A DNA stretch of 64,000 nt, taken from NCBI GenBank assembly GCA_003170825.1, contig PMYL01000054.1, positions 62,001-126,000 of the forward strand, written 5' to 3'. Of the stretch, positions 25,434 to 34,437 are shown one piece after another. The position numbers were made by a program, and so were the translations under genes. The stretch is from Acidobacteriaceae bacterium (GTDB lineage: Bacteria; Acidobacteriota; Terriglobia; Terriglobales; Acidobacteriaceae). Position 1 is the first letter of the stretch, and each line of letters opens with the position of its first letter. The notes beneath the pieces were generated by a model, which did not search any database, was not told the DNA's origin, and was given only the letters and a program-made list of their open reading frames with translations.

Positions 25434-25892
25434 TCAATGCTTGTGGCTGTGCTTGTGTCCGTGTTCGTGAGGGTGTTCGATCGCGTGCGCGGGAACGGTC
25501 ATCACCAGCCTCCCGTGCTGCACGCCTTTGAGGCCGATCAGCAGATCCGCAAACTGGGCCACCTGTGCCGATTTGCCATGCACGATCAGCACTTCAAGGC
25601 AGGAGTCGTGGTCCAGGTGCGCATGGCTGGTGGAGACCACCAGTTCGTGGTGCGCGTGCTGCGCCTCGGTCAACTTCTCGGTGATGCCGTGGGCGTGGTG
25701 GTCGTAGATGAGGGTGACCGTGCCCACTACGGTTGAGTCCGGGGCCGCGGTCTGCTCCGTCACCAGACGGTCGCGAATCAAATCCCGAAACGCTTCTGAC
25801 CGGTTGGTATAGCCCCGCCGGCCGATCGAGCGGTCAAACCGCTTGAGAAGCTCCGAATCCAGCGCAATCCCGATTCTGCTCAGAACGCTCAT
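25434..25892 (-). CDS. nikR: NikR-type nickel-responsive regulator
   Basis: 152 residues: an N-terminal ribbon-helix-helix (SRIGIALDSELLKRFDRSIG, GYTNRSEAFRDLIRDRL) and a C-terminal ACT-like nickel domain. The four nickel ligands of E. coli NikR are all present in order: His in AQHAHHE, His-x-His in STSHAHLDH and Cys in DSCLEV. The C-terminus adds a His-rich tail (EHPHEHGHKHSHKH) absent from E. coli NikR, which may bind extra metal. The ATG at 25892 has GGAG six bases upstream, better placed than the in-frame GTG before it. No nickel transporter is adjacent, so its target is elsewhere. Confidence 0.92.
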   Translation of the reverse strand: MSVLSRIGIALDSELLKRFDRSIGRRGYTNRSEAFRDLIRDRLVTEQTAAPDSTVVGTVTLIYDHHAHGITEKLTEAQHAHHELVVSTSHAHLDHDSCLEVLIVHGKSAQVAQFADLLIGLKGVQHGRLVMTVPAHAIEHPHEHGHKHSHKH

Positions 25893-25983
25893 ACGCACTC
25901 CCGTTGACGCAATCGATTCTCCATGGGGAAGAATCAGAGTAGCGCGAAAAATATATTCATGCTACCACCCGCCCCTGTAGCGA

Positions 25984-26349
25984 TCAAGCCGCGACAGAAT
26001 CGTTGGTTGCTTTTGTCTGCTGCTCAGACACCTGCTCCTTCTGCGTGACAGTGAGCCGTAATCCCACGGTCTTCAACACTGCAACCAGCGTCTTGAGCGT
26101 CGGATTGCCCTTGGGCGACAGTGCCCGATAGAGGGATTCCCGGCTGATGCCCGCCGCCGCCGCTACCGCGCCCAATCCGCCATAGGCTTCGGCGACGGCT
26201 CGTAGCGCAATCAGCCCGCCGGCGCGCTCCTCGGGATTGTCAAGCGACTCCATAGCGACTTGCAGGTATGCGACGGCAAAATTCCTGTCCTCGCGTAGTT
26301 CTTCTACTTCGCGCTCGTGGTGCGATACAACTCCGACAAGTTTGCTCAT
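25984..26349 (-). CDS. HigA-2-like addiction-module antitoxin
   Basis: 121 residues. After an N-terminal helical region it shows the antitoxin HTH: GGLIALRAVAEAYGGLGAVAA, AGISRESLYRALSPKGNPTLKTLVAVLKTVGLRLTV. This matches the 'putative addiction module antidote' family that pairs with PF05973-type killer proteins. Its start overlaps the toxin stop (ATGA), so toxin precedes antitoxin as in HigBA. It should neutralise the toxin and repress the operon through the palindrome at 26678-26697. Confidence 0.85.
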   Translation of the reverse strand: MSKLVGVVSHHEREVEELREDRNFAVAYLQVAMESLDNPEERAGGLIALRAVAEAYGGLGAVAAAAGISRESLYRALSPKGNPTLKTLVAVLKTVGLRLTVTQKEQVSEQQTKATNDSVAA

Positions 26350-26669
26350 GGCTGCCTCCGTTTCCACTCTGTCCATAGTGCTTTGGCCCGGGCGATGTCC
26401 TTGGTTTGACTGCTCTTGTCCCCGCCGCAGAGAAGAATGACCCAGCATTGCCCGTGCCGCCCGCAATAAACGCGATACCCCGCGCCCACATGAATCCGCA
26501 ATTCCGTCACGCCCTCGCCCACCGGCTTCGAGTCGCCCAGGTTGCCGGTTTCAATCTGGCGGAGTCTGGCAGCGATGCGAACCTTGGCCATTTCGTCGCG
26601 AATGCCACGGAACCATTCGGTATACGGTTCGCGCCCATCCTCGTGCTGGTAACGGACGAGTTCGATCAC
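26346..26669 (-). CDS. RelE/HigB-like toxin (PF05973 killer-protein type)
   Basis: 107 residues: PYTEWFRGIRDEMAKVRIAARLRQIETGNLGDSKPVGEGVTELRIHVGAGYRVYCGRHG then a C-terminal KDIARAKALWTEWK. This is the pattern of the phage-derived Gp49/HigB-like toxins of the RelE fold, which cleave mRNA at the ribosome. The ELRIHVGAGYRVY strand-turn-strand is the family hallmark. It is first in the operon, before its antitoxin. Confidence 0.87.
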   Translation of the reverse strand: MIELVRYQHEDGREPYTEWFRGIRDEMAKVRIAARLRQIETGNLGDSKPVGEGVTELRIHVGAGYRVYCGRHGQCWVILLCGGDKSSQTKDIARAKALWTEWKRRQP

Positions 26670-26677
26670 GAAAACGA

Positions 26678-26697
26678 TTGTAGCATAAAAGCTACAA
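26678..26697. promoter_or_regulatory. Operator palindrome of the toxin-antitoxin operon
   Basis: TTGTAGC-ATAAAA-GCTACAA, two perfect 7-bp arms, eight bases before the toxin start. The position is typical of an autoregulatory TA operator overlapping the promoter and start region. Confidence 0.65.
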
Positions 26698-26724
26698 GCG
26701 GCGCCAGAAAGCCGAGTATAGTGG

Positions 26725-27162
26725 ATGGCTATGGATACCTCGGTTGTGGTTTCGATAGTCGCTGCCGCTTCTGGCGTGATCGTTACGGCTGTCAGCTATT
26801 ACCTCACCAAGAAGAAGGACAGAGAGGCGGACTGGCGAAAGTACAAATATGAACAGTACAAAGAATTCATGGTCTCAATTAGCGGAATTGTTGCGGGGGA
26901 CTCGACTCCGGAGGGCAACCGGGTTTTTGCCAAGGCCTGTAACACACTTCACCTGATCGGCTCGAAGGGTGTGCTGGGTGCGCTTCATGCCTATCAGGAT
27001 GAAGCGAGATATTCCAACCCGAACCACTCGGCTGCAAAGGAAACGGCTCTGCTGTCAAACCTGGTCTGGGAGATTCGGAAAGACATTGAAATCCCAGGAA
27101 CGCCTCAGGCATCAGAGTTCTCCGTGCATCTGTGGTGCTCTGGCACGAGTCCGAAAGAATGA
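26725..27162 (+). CDS. Small protein with N-terminal membrane segment, unknown function
   Basis: 145 residues. A membrane helix occupies about residues 5-26 (VVVSIVAAASGVIVTAVSYYL), followed at once by a charged stretch (TKKKDREADWRKYKYEQYKEF) and a helical soluble domain with IRKDIEIPG near the end. The layout resembles the small 'TM plus helical cytosolic domain' proteins common in accessory regions. It begins 28 bp beyond the TA operator, divergent from the toxin. I recognise no family. Confidence 0.6.
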   Translation: MAMDTSVVVSIVAAASGVIVTAVSYYLTKKKDREADWRKYKYEQYKEFMVSISGIVAGDSTPEGNRVFAKACNTLHLIGSKGVLGALHAYQDEARYSNPNHSAAKETALLSNLVWEIRKDIEIPGTPQASEFSVHLWCSGTSPKE

Positions 27163-27183
27163 TAGGCAAATTGCGGATTTTCG

Positions 27184-28245
27184 TCAGTTCAAAAACATCG
27201 TCCGATAGAGCGTATCCCGCTGCACCGGCTTGAACCCGGCGTCGCGGATGATGCGGCGGAGTTCTTCTTCGGTGGTGCAGTTGCTAGTTCCGGCGGCTTT
27301 GACTACGTTCTCTTCCAGCATCACGGAACCTACATCGTTGCCGCCGAAGTGAAGGCCTAACTCAAGGACTTTCAATCCCTGCGTCACCCAACTGGCCTGC
27401 ACATTCTCAATGTTATCGAGATAGAGCCGGGAGATGGCCAGCACCTTGAGGTATTCGACCGAGATCGCTTCTTCCCAGCCGCGTCCGCCGAGGGCGGTGT
27501 TTCCGGGCTGGAAGCTCCAGGGGATGAAGGCGGTGAATCCGCCCGTCTCTTCCTGCAAGCGGCGCACCACTTCAAAATGATTAATGCGCTGCTCGAAAGT
27601 CTCCCCCACGCCGAACATCATGGTGGCCGTGGTTCTCATGCCGAGCTGGTGCGCGGTGCGATGGACGCTGACCCAGTCCTCGGTGTTGCACTTGAGGCGG
27701 GCGATGCGCCGGCGCACGTCGTCGTCGAGAATCTCCGCGCCGCCGCCGGGGATGGAATCGAGGCCCGCGGCGCGCAGCCGGACGATAGTTTCGCGCAGGG
27801 GTAGATCCGAATACCTGGCGATGGCCAGCACCTCGGAAGCTGTCAGGCAGTGCAGCCAGATTTGCGGGAAGCGCTGCTTGATGCCGCTGAACAGCCGCTC
27901 GAACCAGTCGATCTTGAGATCGGGATGGATGCCGCCCTGCATCAGTACACCGGTGCCGCCCATCTCCAGGGTCTCGGCGATCTTCTCGCAGATTTTCTCG
28001 AAGTCGAGGATGTAGCCTTCCGCCGAGCGCGGATCCTTGATTCCTTCTTTGGGCAGCGGCCGGTAGAAGGCGCAGAAGGTGCAGTACTCGGTGCAGAAGT
28101 TGGTGTAGTTGATGTTGCGATCGATGATGTAAGTGACCACGCCCTCGGGGTGCAGGCGGCGGCGGACGGCATCCGCCTCAAAGCCCAGGCCGATCAGGTC
28201 GGGGGAGTGGAAGTGGTCGAGGGCCTGTTGGCGGGTCAGCGGCAT
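27184..28245 (-). CDS. mqnC: Cyclic dehypoxanthine futalosine synthase (radical SAM)
   Basis: 353 residues. It closes dehypoxanthine futalosine to the cyclic form in the futalosine route to menaquinone. The radical-SAM cluster motif is CTEYCTFCAFYR (CxxxCxxC) preceded by the family hallmark DRNINYTNF; GGTGVLMQGGIHPDL and DSIPGGGAEILDD follow, and the C-terminal half has QASWVTQGLKVLELGLHFGGNDVGS. Length and these motifs fit MqnC better than MqnE. No other mqn genes are adjacent. No good RBS is visible before the chosen ATG. Confidence 0.92.
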   Translation of the reverse strand: MPLTRQQALDHFHSPDLIGLGFEADAVRRRLHPEGVVTYIIDRNINYTNFCTEYCTFCAFYRPLPKEGIKDPRSAEGYILDFEKICEKIAETLEMGGTGVLMQGGIHPDLKIDWFERLFSGIKQRFPQIWLHCLTASEVLAIARYSDLPLRETIVRLRAAGLDSIPGGGAEILDDDVRRRIARLKCNTEDWVSVHRTAHQLGMRTTATMMFGVGETFEQRINHFEVVRRLQEETGGFTAFIPWSFQPGNTALGGRGWEEAISVEYLKVLAISRLYLDNIENVQASWVTQGLKVLELGLHFGGNDVGSVMLEENVVKAAGTSNCTTEEELRRIIRDAGFKPVQRDTLYRTMFLN

Positions 28246-28387
28246 AGTCTCGATTCTAGCAATTCACCGGTTATGGGGCGAGCGGCTGGTCTATCTGTCC
28301 GCGGGCCTTCGAGGCAGAACCAGCCCCCGGCTCCGATGTGGGGGATAGAAGAATCTCAATTTGACCTTCAAGAAAGCGACAGTTCCC

Positions 28388-29482
28388 TTACCGCAGCAGG
28401 GCAGAAGCCGCCCACAAGACTGGAGCCTGCCCGTGGAAGTCGCCGGTTCGGCGGGGCCGGGCCAGGTAGTAAGCCAGATCGTTCAATTTGCCTGTGCCTG
28501 CGCAGACTTGGGTCACGTCCTGATTCTGGTCGATGTAGCCGACGACAGCAAGCCATCCTCTGCGGGCCGCCGGGCCGTAGCTCGCCTCATCGAGCCAGCC
28601 CATCTTGACGCCGGTGATCATGGCGAAGGTGAACATGGCGGAGCTGGAACTCTCCGGCCAGGCCTCATCGTGGTCGATCAGTTGGCGCCACATTCCGTCC
28701 TTGCCCTGGAAGCGCAGCAGCGCAGACATCATACTGCGGTAGCCGGCCAGAATGCGGGCCCGTTGCGGGTGATCCTGGGGCAAATCCCTGAGTATCTCCG
28801 CCATGCCCGCGGCGAACCATCCGTCTCCCCGGCCCCAGAAGAAGGGCACGTCCGGGGCATGGAAGAAGAGGCCGTTCGGCTGCTGCAGCTTGTCCAGATA
28901 GGCAACCATCTCCTTGGCATCGCGGTCGAGATAGACGCGGTCTCCGGTGGCGCGGTAGGCCTCGAGTTGCAGGATCGTGAGCATGTACATGTCGTCGACC
29001 CAGAAACGCGTTTCGGCGGACAGGCCATCGGGTTGCGGGTTTTCCCATTGACGGTCCGCCCATCTTTTGCCCTCGGCCAGATACTTGGGGTCCTTGGTCT
29101 GAATGGCGATCTCAAGGGGAACGACGCCGAAGATCGAGTCGTCCACATGACGCCGCTGCGGAATCCGCGCGGCCTCGGCGCCGCCCGGCATCAACGGCTC
29201 GAACTTGCGAATCAGTTCCTTTTGCAGTGCGTCGTCGCGCGTCAGTTGCGCGAAGGTGAGCGCGCCGTACCAGGCGGCAACCTCAGAGTAATGAATGGTT
29301 GGCGTATATTGATGGGCACTGGCGACAAAGTGTTCGGCGAGGTTCTTGCCGACTTCCTGGGGCGAGGCGCCTTTCGGCCAATTGGTGAAATAGTCGCCGC
29401 CCTGCGCGGACGCGGAGATAGTTGAGGCGACAACGAGCGCGCCTAAAACCAACGCGTGGTTGAGCATTGTGCTTTGCTTCAT
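28388..29482 (-). CDS. Secreted glycoside hydrolase family 88/105
   Basis: 364 residues with a signal peptide (MLNHALVLGALVVASTISASAQ). It shows the six-hairpin-type sequence of unsaturated glucuronyl/rhamnogalacturonyl hydrolases: IQTKDPKYLAEGKRWADRQW, RFWVDDMYMLTILQLEAYRAT with the conserved Asp, and PFFWGRGDGWFAAGMAEILRDLP with the second Asp. These enzymes cut the unsaturated sugar that pectin or rhamnogalacturonan lyases leave on oligosaccharides. GGAG lies about eight bases before the ATG at 29482. Confidence 0.9.
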   Translation of the reverse strand: MKQSTMLNHALVLGALVVASTISASAQGGDYFTNWPKGASPQEVGKNLAEHFVASAHQYTPTIHYSEVAAWYGALTFAQLTRDDALQKELIRKFEPLMPGGAEAARIPQRRHVDDSIFGVVPLEIAIQTKDPKYLAEGKRWADRQWENPQPDGLSAETRFWVDDMYMLTILQLEAYRATGDRVYLDRDAKEMVAYLDKLQQPNGLFFHAPDVPFFWGRGDGWFAAGMAEILRDLPQDHPQRARILAGYRSMMSALLRFQGKDGMWRQLIDHDEAWPESSSSAMFTFAMITGVKMGWLDEASYGPAARRGWLAVVGYIDQNQDVTQVCAGTGKLNDLAYYLARPRRTGDFHGQAPVLWAASALLR

Positions 29483-29612
29483 CCCGAGTCTCCATTTCGG
29501 TCGGGCTATAGGTTCCGATTCCCTGAATCCACCTGCTGCGAATGAATCGGGCGAGTGCGCCTGCAAGGGCGCATCACTTGCCGGATTTGGCCTTGCGAGG
29601 CGGCGGAGAAAC

Positions 29613-30212
29613 CTACTTCCTTTGCGGGGCTATCGCCTGCGGTTTCGTCAATGGAGAGGCGATTGCGGCGGGCGCCGGCGCCGGGGTCTGCTCACCGCGA
29701 AGGATCCCCAGCGCGGCCGGGGGCAGCGGCTTATCGGCATTGGCCAGCAGCAGGCTCACTTGCCAGATTTGTTTGTCGGTGAGTACCTGTTTGAAGGACG
29801 GCATACCTGTCAGCCGGATGCCGTTGGCCACTTTCCAATACGTCTCGCCCGGCGCGTCGTCGCTTACCCCCACCACGGCGCTGTTGTGGTGTTTTTCCCA
29901 CAGCGGGGGCGCATCGGGAAACATGTGCGCGCCAAATACCGAGGGCTTGCCGTGCAAGCCATGGCAGGCGGAGCACTTGTCGCGGTAGATCTGCGCGCCG
30001 GCGATCAGGTTGTCCTCATTGGCCTGGATGGGTGGAGTCTTGACCAGTTCGCGGCGGATGCGGGCGCTCAGCGGAACGCTGGTTATCAACCGCTCCTGGG
30101 GTAGTGGCGGGTCGGCGACGGCCACCGGCACCTGGCCAAACTGGAACCACGCCAGTACGGCGAGGGGCGCCAAAATCACTCCGAGGACAATTCCCAGCAA
30201 AATGCGTCCCAT
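29613..30212 (-). CDS. Membrane-anchored class I cytochrome c
   Basis: 199 residues: an N-terminal uncleaved helix or signal anchor (ILLGIVLGVILAPLAVLAWFQFG), then one haem site CSACH at about residue 80-84 and an axial Met in LTGMPSFKQ. The C-terminus is a low-complexity Ala/Pro tail. It probably carries electrons in the periplasm. There is no oxidase or reductase subunit next to it, so the partner is unknown. GGAGG precedes the start. Confidence 0.9.
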   Translation of the reverse strand: MGRILLGIVLGVILAPLAVLAWFQFGQVPVAVADPPLPQERLITSVPLSARIRRELVKTPPIQANEDNLIAGAQIYRDKCSACHGLHGKPSVFGAHMFPDAPPLWEKHHNSAVVGVSDDAPGETYWKVANGIRLTGMPSFKQVLTDKQIWQVSLLLANADKPLPPAALGILRGEQTPAPAPAAIASPLTKPQAIAPQRK

Positions 30213-30420
30213 ATTTCTTGCGGCCTCCGTTGGTCTTTATCGTAGAGCATTTTTGAGCTCCCGGCGCGGATTATAGCCATTGCTTACGTTACAAAGGGAA
30301 GAGAGAAAAGAATTGCTGGACAATGCCGGCTGGATTTGGCACTGTTTGGCTCATGCCGCAACGGGCCGCCGCGGCGGGCGGCGGCGGCCATCCCCCAACG
30401 CAGAAACAAGGAGCTCCCCC

Positions 30421-31170
30421 ATGGCAGATCACTCGAAGATGAGATTGGGCCGCAAGGCCATCAAAACCGATACACGAACTCTGGCGTTTGGCGACTACCT
30501 CACGCCAGCGCTGCCGCCCCCGCCGCCCACGGCCGATTGGACCAAGGGAATCGCCAGCTGGGGCATGATGATGAACGACACGCTGGGCGACTGCACCATC
30601 GCCGGCGTGGGCCACGCCGTGCAGGTGTGGACCGCCAACACCGGTGGCGAGATCACCGTCCCCGACCCCACCATCGAGAGCTACTACGAGCAGTGGGACG
30701 GCTACGTTCCCGGCAACCCCGGCACCGACCAGGGCGGCATCGAACTGGACGTGCTGAACGACTGGCAGAAGCAGGGGTTTGCCGGCAACGCCCTGTTGGC
30801 CTTTGCCGACCCCAAGCCCGCCAGCCTGGTGCAGATTCACCAGTCCATCGCCCTGTTCGGCGGCGTGTATATCGGGCTGGCCCTGCCGCTCACGGCCCAA
30901 ACTCAGGACGTGTGGGACGTTGTGCCCCATGGCGGCGCCAATGCCAAGAAGGGCAGTTGGGGCGGACACTGCGTCTTTGTGCCCAAGTACGACCAGCATG
31001 GCTTCACCTGCATTACCTGGGGCCAGTTGAAGACCATGACGCTGGCCTTCTGGAAGAAGTACTGCGACGAGGCCCATACGCTGCTCGGCCAGGACTGGCT
31101 CACCGCCAAAGGCGCGCCCAACGGCTTCGACGAGGCCCAGTTGCAGGCCGATCTAAAGGCCATCAAGTAG
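30421..31170 (+). CDS. Papain-fold-like protein with Cys/His/Trp pattern, unknown function
   Basis: 249 residues, no signal peptide. A Pro-rich stretch (ALPPPPPTADW) leads into WGMMMNDTLGDCTIAGVGHAV with Cys58; much later come GGHCVFVPKYD with His183 and CITWGQ (Trp200). A Cys in a Gly-Asp-Cys turn at the head of a helix, followed by a Gly-Gly-His strand and a further strand with Trp-Gly, is the order expected of a papain-like (C39/C1-like) cysteine peptidase. I cannot name the family, so hydrolase activity is a hypothesis. AAGGAG lies eight bases before the ATG. Confidence 0.55.
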   Translation: MADHSKMRLGRKAIKTDTRTLAFGDYLTPALPPPPPTADWTKGIASWGMMMNDTLGDCTIAGVGHAVQVWTANTGGEITVPDPTIESYYEQWDGYVPGNPGTDQGGIELDVLNDWQKQGFAGNALLAFADPKPASLVQIHQSIALFGGVYIGLALPLTAQTQDVWDVVPHGGANAKKGSWGGHCVFVPKYDQHGFTCITWGQLKTMTLAFWKKYCDEAHTLLGQDWLTAKGAPNGFDEAQLQADLKAIK

Positions 31171-31315
31171 CGCAATTTGCGGCGAATCGGCCGGATGCGC
31201 GTCCAAACCTGTGCCGGTTCACCCACGAGGCTCCCTCTAGGTGGTTTAATACCTAATGGGGGGAGCACTGCCTTGGGGTGTGCTTCCGTACTCCCGTGGA
31301 GGTAACCCGAAACCG

Positions 31316-32077
31316 ATGTATTCTTTTCGCCGTATTGCCCTTCTGCTGGCGCTGTGTCTGCCAGCCATGCACGCCGTTTATGCCGAGAGCCCGAGTTCGA
31401 GCAGCAACCCCGCATCTCCAAACCAGGACCAGGCGCAGCAGTCTGCCGCGGCTCAAACCCAGCCACAGATGAGTGTGCAGGCCCGCATCAAGGCCCGCCG
31501 CGAACAGCGCCGCGTGGCGGCGATCCACGAGGTCTACGATCATCGCTATGATGCGTATCTCGGCGCGGGCTACCTGCGCTTCACGCCCGGCGCCACGCTG
31601 CAGCGGGTCAACGAGTACGACTGGAACGCCGGCGTCACGCGCTACTTCGATGAGCGCCTGGGCGTGACCCTCGATGGCCGCGGCTATTACGGCACTCCGT
31701 TCATTGAGCCAACGCAAGGCAATCCCCCTGCGGGCAGTGTGGGCCTTACAAAACCGGCCATCAGCCAGTATGCCGTCCTGATTGGACCCACCTACCGCTT
31801 CTACCTGCAGCCGAAGTACTCCATCTCCGGCCGGGTCATGGGCGGGTATGCGCAGGGCAACTTCACCGGCGATACGAACGGGTACGGCACCCTGGGCGTC
31901 CTCTACCCAGATGGATATACCTATGCCGTCAGCGGCGGCATCATTCTCGAGTACAACCTGGCCCCGAACCTCGGTCTGCGGGTTGCTCCGGAATACTTCC
32001 TCACCGGCTTCGGCTCGACACAGCAGAACAACCTGGGCTTCACGGCCGGGATCGTCTACCGGTTTGGCAAACAGTAA
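31316..32077 (+). CDS. Outer-membrane beta-barrel protein (small porin-like)
   Basis: 253 residues. A signal peptide (RIALLLALCLPAMHAVYA) and a Ser/Gln-rich linker with a short helix precede alternating amphipathic strands: YLGAGYLRFTPGATL, WNAGVTRYFDERLGVTLDGRG, YAVLIGPTYRFYLQ, FTAGIVYRFGKQ. The final aromatic-ending strand suits BAM-dependent insertion. About eight strands are expected, as in OmpA/OmpW-sized barrels. The ligand is unknown. Confidence 0.75.
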   Translation: MYSFRRIALLLALCLPAMHAVYAESPSSSSNPASPNQDQAQQSAAAQTQPQMSVQARIKARREQRRVAAIHEVYDHRYDAYLGAGYLRFTPGATLQRVNEYDWNAGVTRYFDERLGVTLDGRGYYGTPFIEPTQGNPPAGSVGLTKPAISQYAVLIGPTYRFYLQPKYSISGRVMGGYAQGNFTGDTNGYGTLGVLYPDGYTYAVSGGIILEYNLAPNLGLRVAPEYFLTGFGSTQQNNLGFTAGIVYRFGKQ

Positions 32078-32083
32078 AAAGGC

Positions 32084-32209
32084 AGGGAATAGGGAGTAGG
32101 GAATAGTTAAGTGCCGGCAGGGCAGATGAAGGTTGTTGCGACTCTGTCTGTTCTGTTGGCCTATTCAAACCCTGATACTGTCTTCTGTTCCCTATTCCCT
32201 ACTCCCTAA
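32084..32209. repeat. Inverted repeat of GGGAATAGGGAGTAGGG type between convergent genes
   Basis: GGGAATAGGGAGTAGGGAAT (from 32084) recurs in inverse orientation near 32187-32209. The pair lies between the convergent barrel and fumarase genes. It is a known style of dispersed intergenic repeat in soil Acidobacteriota and could act as a two-way terminator. Confidence 0.6.
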
Positions 32210-33732
32210 AGAATCGGAATACCGGCGATCCGTTGCTGCCACTCGGCAGGGCCGGTCTGGTGGACGCTCGTGCCTTTGCAGTCGACCGCGACGGTCACCG
32301 GCATCTCGCGTACGTCGAACTCGTAAATTGCCTCCATGCCTAAATCCCCAAACGCCATCAGGCGCGAGCCGTGAATGGCCTTTGAAACCAGGTAGGCCGC
32401 GCCGCCCACCGCCATCAGGTACACCGCGCCAAACTCGCGGATGGCGTCGATAGCCGCCGGACCGCGCTCGGCCTTGCCCACCATGCCCAGCAGGCCCGTT
32501 TCGGCCAGCATCTGGCGGGTGAACTTGTCCATGCGCGTGGCCGTCGTGGGCCCCGCCGGGCCGACCACTTCGTCGCGCACCGGGTCCACCGGGCCCACGT
32601 AGTAGATGAAGCGGCCGCGGAAGTCGACGGGCAGTTTTTCGCCGCGGGTCAGCATGTCGGTCATGCGCTTGTGGGCGGCGTCGCGGCCGGTGAGCAGCTT
32701 GCCGGTCAGCAGCAGCACTTCGCCCGGCTTCCACGCAGCGGCCTCGGCGCGGGTCACGGTGTCCAGGTTTACGCGGCGGGCGGCGGAGACGTCATAGGTC
32801 AGTTTCGGCCAGTTTTCCAGGCTCGGCGGATCGAGATAGACGGGGCCTGAGCCGTCCAGCACAAAGTGGGCGTGGCGGGTGGCGGCGCAGTTGGGAATCA
32901 TCGCCACGGGCAGGTTGGCGGCGTGGGCCGGCGTGTCCAGCACCTTCACGTCCAACACGGTGGTTAGGCCGCCCAGTCCCTGCGCACCGATGCCCAGCCG
33001 GTTCACCTTGTCATACAGCTCGATGCGCAGTTCTTCGGAGCGATTTTTAGGTCCGCGGGCGATCAGGTCCAGGATGTCGATGGGGTCCATGAGGGACTGC
33101 TTGGCCAGCAGCATGGCCTTCTCCGCCGTGCCGCCGATGCCGATGCCCAGCAGCCCCGGCGGACACCACCCCGCGCCCATGGTGGGCACGGTCTTTAGCA
33201 CCCACTCCACCACCGAGTCGGTTGGGTTGAGCATGGCGAATTTGCTTTTAGCTTCAGACCCGCCGCCCTTGGCCGCCACCGTCACCTCGACCGTCGCGCC
33301 CTTCACCAGCTCCACGTTCACCACCGCGGGCGTGTTGTCTTTGGTGTTGATGCGCTTGCCCGCCGGGTCGGCCTGGATGGAGGCGCGCAGCTTGTTGTCG
33401 GGATCGAGATAGGCGCGGCGCACGCCTTCATCGACCATCCCCTGGAGATCAACCAAAGGGCTGCCGCCCGCAGGGCCCTCGAAGCGCACGTCCAAGCCCA
33501 CCTTCACAAATGCGTTCACGATGCCCGTGTCCTGGCAGATGGGCCGGTGTCCCTCGGCGCACATGCGGCTGTTGATGAGAATCTGCGCAATGGCGTCTTT
33601 GGCGGCGTGGGACTGCTCCCGCTCATAGGCCTTGGCGAGGCTGGTGATGTAGTCCACCGGATGGTAGTAGCTGATGTACTGCAACGCGCCCGCAACGCTG
33701 GCGATGAAATCTTCCTGCCGGATGACGGTCAT
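32206..33732 (-). CDS. Class I (Fe-S) fumarate hydratase
   Basis: 508 residues, the fused two-domain form (alpha then beta). It interconverts fumarate and malate in the TCA cycle. Cluster ligands appear in order: RPICQDTGIV, GWCPPGLLGIGIGG and MIPNCAATRHAHF; the C-terminal domain has FIYYVGPVDPVRDEVVGPAGPTTATRMD and MAVGGAAYLV. The ATG at 33732 has AGGGAG six bases upstream; the longer in-frame extension lacks conservation. It is oxygen-sensitive in other bacteria. Confidence 0.95.
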   Translation of the reverse strand: MTVIRQEDFIASVAGALQYISYYHPVDYITSLAKAYEREQSHAAKDAIAQILINSRMCAEGHRPICQDTGIVNAFVKVGLDVRFEGPAGGSPLVDLQGMVDEGVRRAYLDPDNKLRASIQADPAGKRINTKDNTPAVVNVELVKGATVEVTVAAKGGGSEAKSKFAMLNPTDSVVEWVLKTVPTMGAGWCPPGLLGIGIGGTAEKAMLLAKQSLMDPIDILDLIARGPKNRSEELRIELYDKVNRLGIGAQGLGGLTTVLDVKVLDTPAHAANLPVAMIPNCAATRHAHFVLDGSGPVYLDPPSLENWPKLTYDVSAARRVNLDTVTRAEAAAWKPGEVLLLTGKLLTGRDAAHKRMTDMLTRGEKLPVDFRGRFIYYVGPVDPVRDEVVGPAGPTTATRMDKFTRQMLAETGLLGMVGKAERGPAAIDAIREFGAVYLMAVGGAAYLVSKAIHGSRLMAFGDLGMEAIYEFDVREMPVTVAVDCKGTSVHQTGPAEWQQRIAGIPIL

Positions 33733-33831
33733 GGAGGCTCCCTCTATCGCTATCAGAATACAACCCGGAAAGTGGAACGCGCAGGAGGCGGGAACGCAGG
33801 CCGCCGTCTTCGAGTCAGCGCCCACCCGCTT

Positions 33832-34371
33832 TCATTCGTTGGTCTCTTGCGGAGCTGGATAAGTGAGTTGCCCGTTCACCACCTTCAGGAAGGTCGTTAG
33901 CCGATGTTCGGAAGGAGCCTTCGAAGTCATGATGTCCCGCACCTCCCATCCCTTCTCGCTCATCGCATCCGCGATCAACGAGCGGTGACATCGCCACGGT
34001 ACCGCCTCTGCGCACATAATTGCAGTTTTTCTCGCACGTGCAATCCGCATCAGCGCATCCAGGCCCTCAGAAAACTCCGGCGTGGCCATGTAATCCGCAA
34101 ATCCTCTGAAAGATGCATTCCGCCAGCAGAGGTTGACCGAGTCTTTCCTGCTGTGTCGAAGACCGCCGAGTTTCTCGATGTGCGTATAGCGTATTTTTGC
34201 TGCTTTCAAAGACGCTTTGAGAGTCTCCGAATTGAATTGCGGACAATGGCGTGACTTGGGTATGGATCTCACGTCGACGATTTCCTTGACGCCGTGGTCC
34301 TTCAACAGCTGAATGAATTCATCGATCGGATGGGTAGAATGGCCAATTGTGAGTAGGGTGTTGATCGCCAC
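33832..34371 (-). CDS. DUF488 family protein
   Basis: 179 residues: TIGHSTHPIDEFIQLLKDHGVKEIVDVRSIPKSRHCPQFN at the N-terminus, HIEKLGGLR in the middle, and CAEAVPWRCHRSLIADAM, the conserved Cys/Trp/Arg-Cys-His motif. DUF488 proteins are cytosolic, small, and of unproven function, with Rossmann-like features. It lies 100 bp upstream of fumarase on the same strand. Confidence 0.9.
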   Translation of the reverse strand: MAINTLLTIGHSTHPIDEFIQLLKDHGVKEIVDVRSIPKSRHCPQFNSETLKASLKAAKIRYTHIEKLGGLRHSRKDSVNLCWRNASFRGFADYMATPEFSEGLDALMRIARARKTAIMCAEAVPWRCHRSLIADAMSEKGWEVRDIMTSKAPSEHRLTTFLKVVNGQLTYPAPQETNE

Positions 34372-34437
34372 AACACCACATTACTCCATTCGTCCTCTGC
34401 TTCCGCGCTGCTCAACGCCTCGGGGCCCGCTCCAGGA

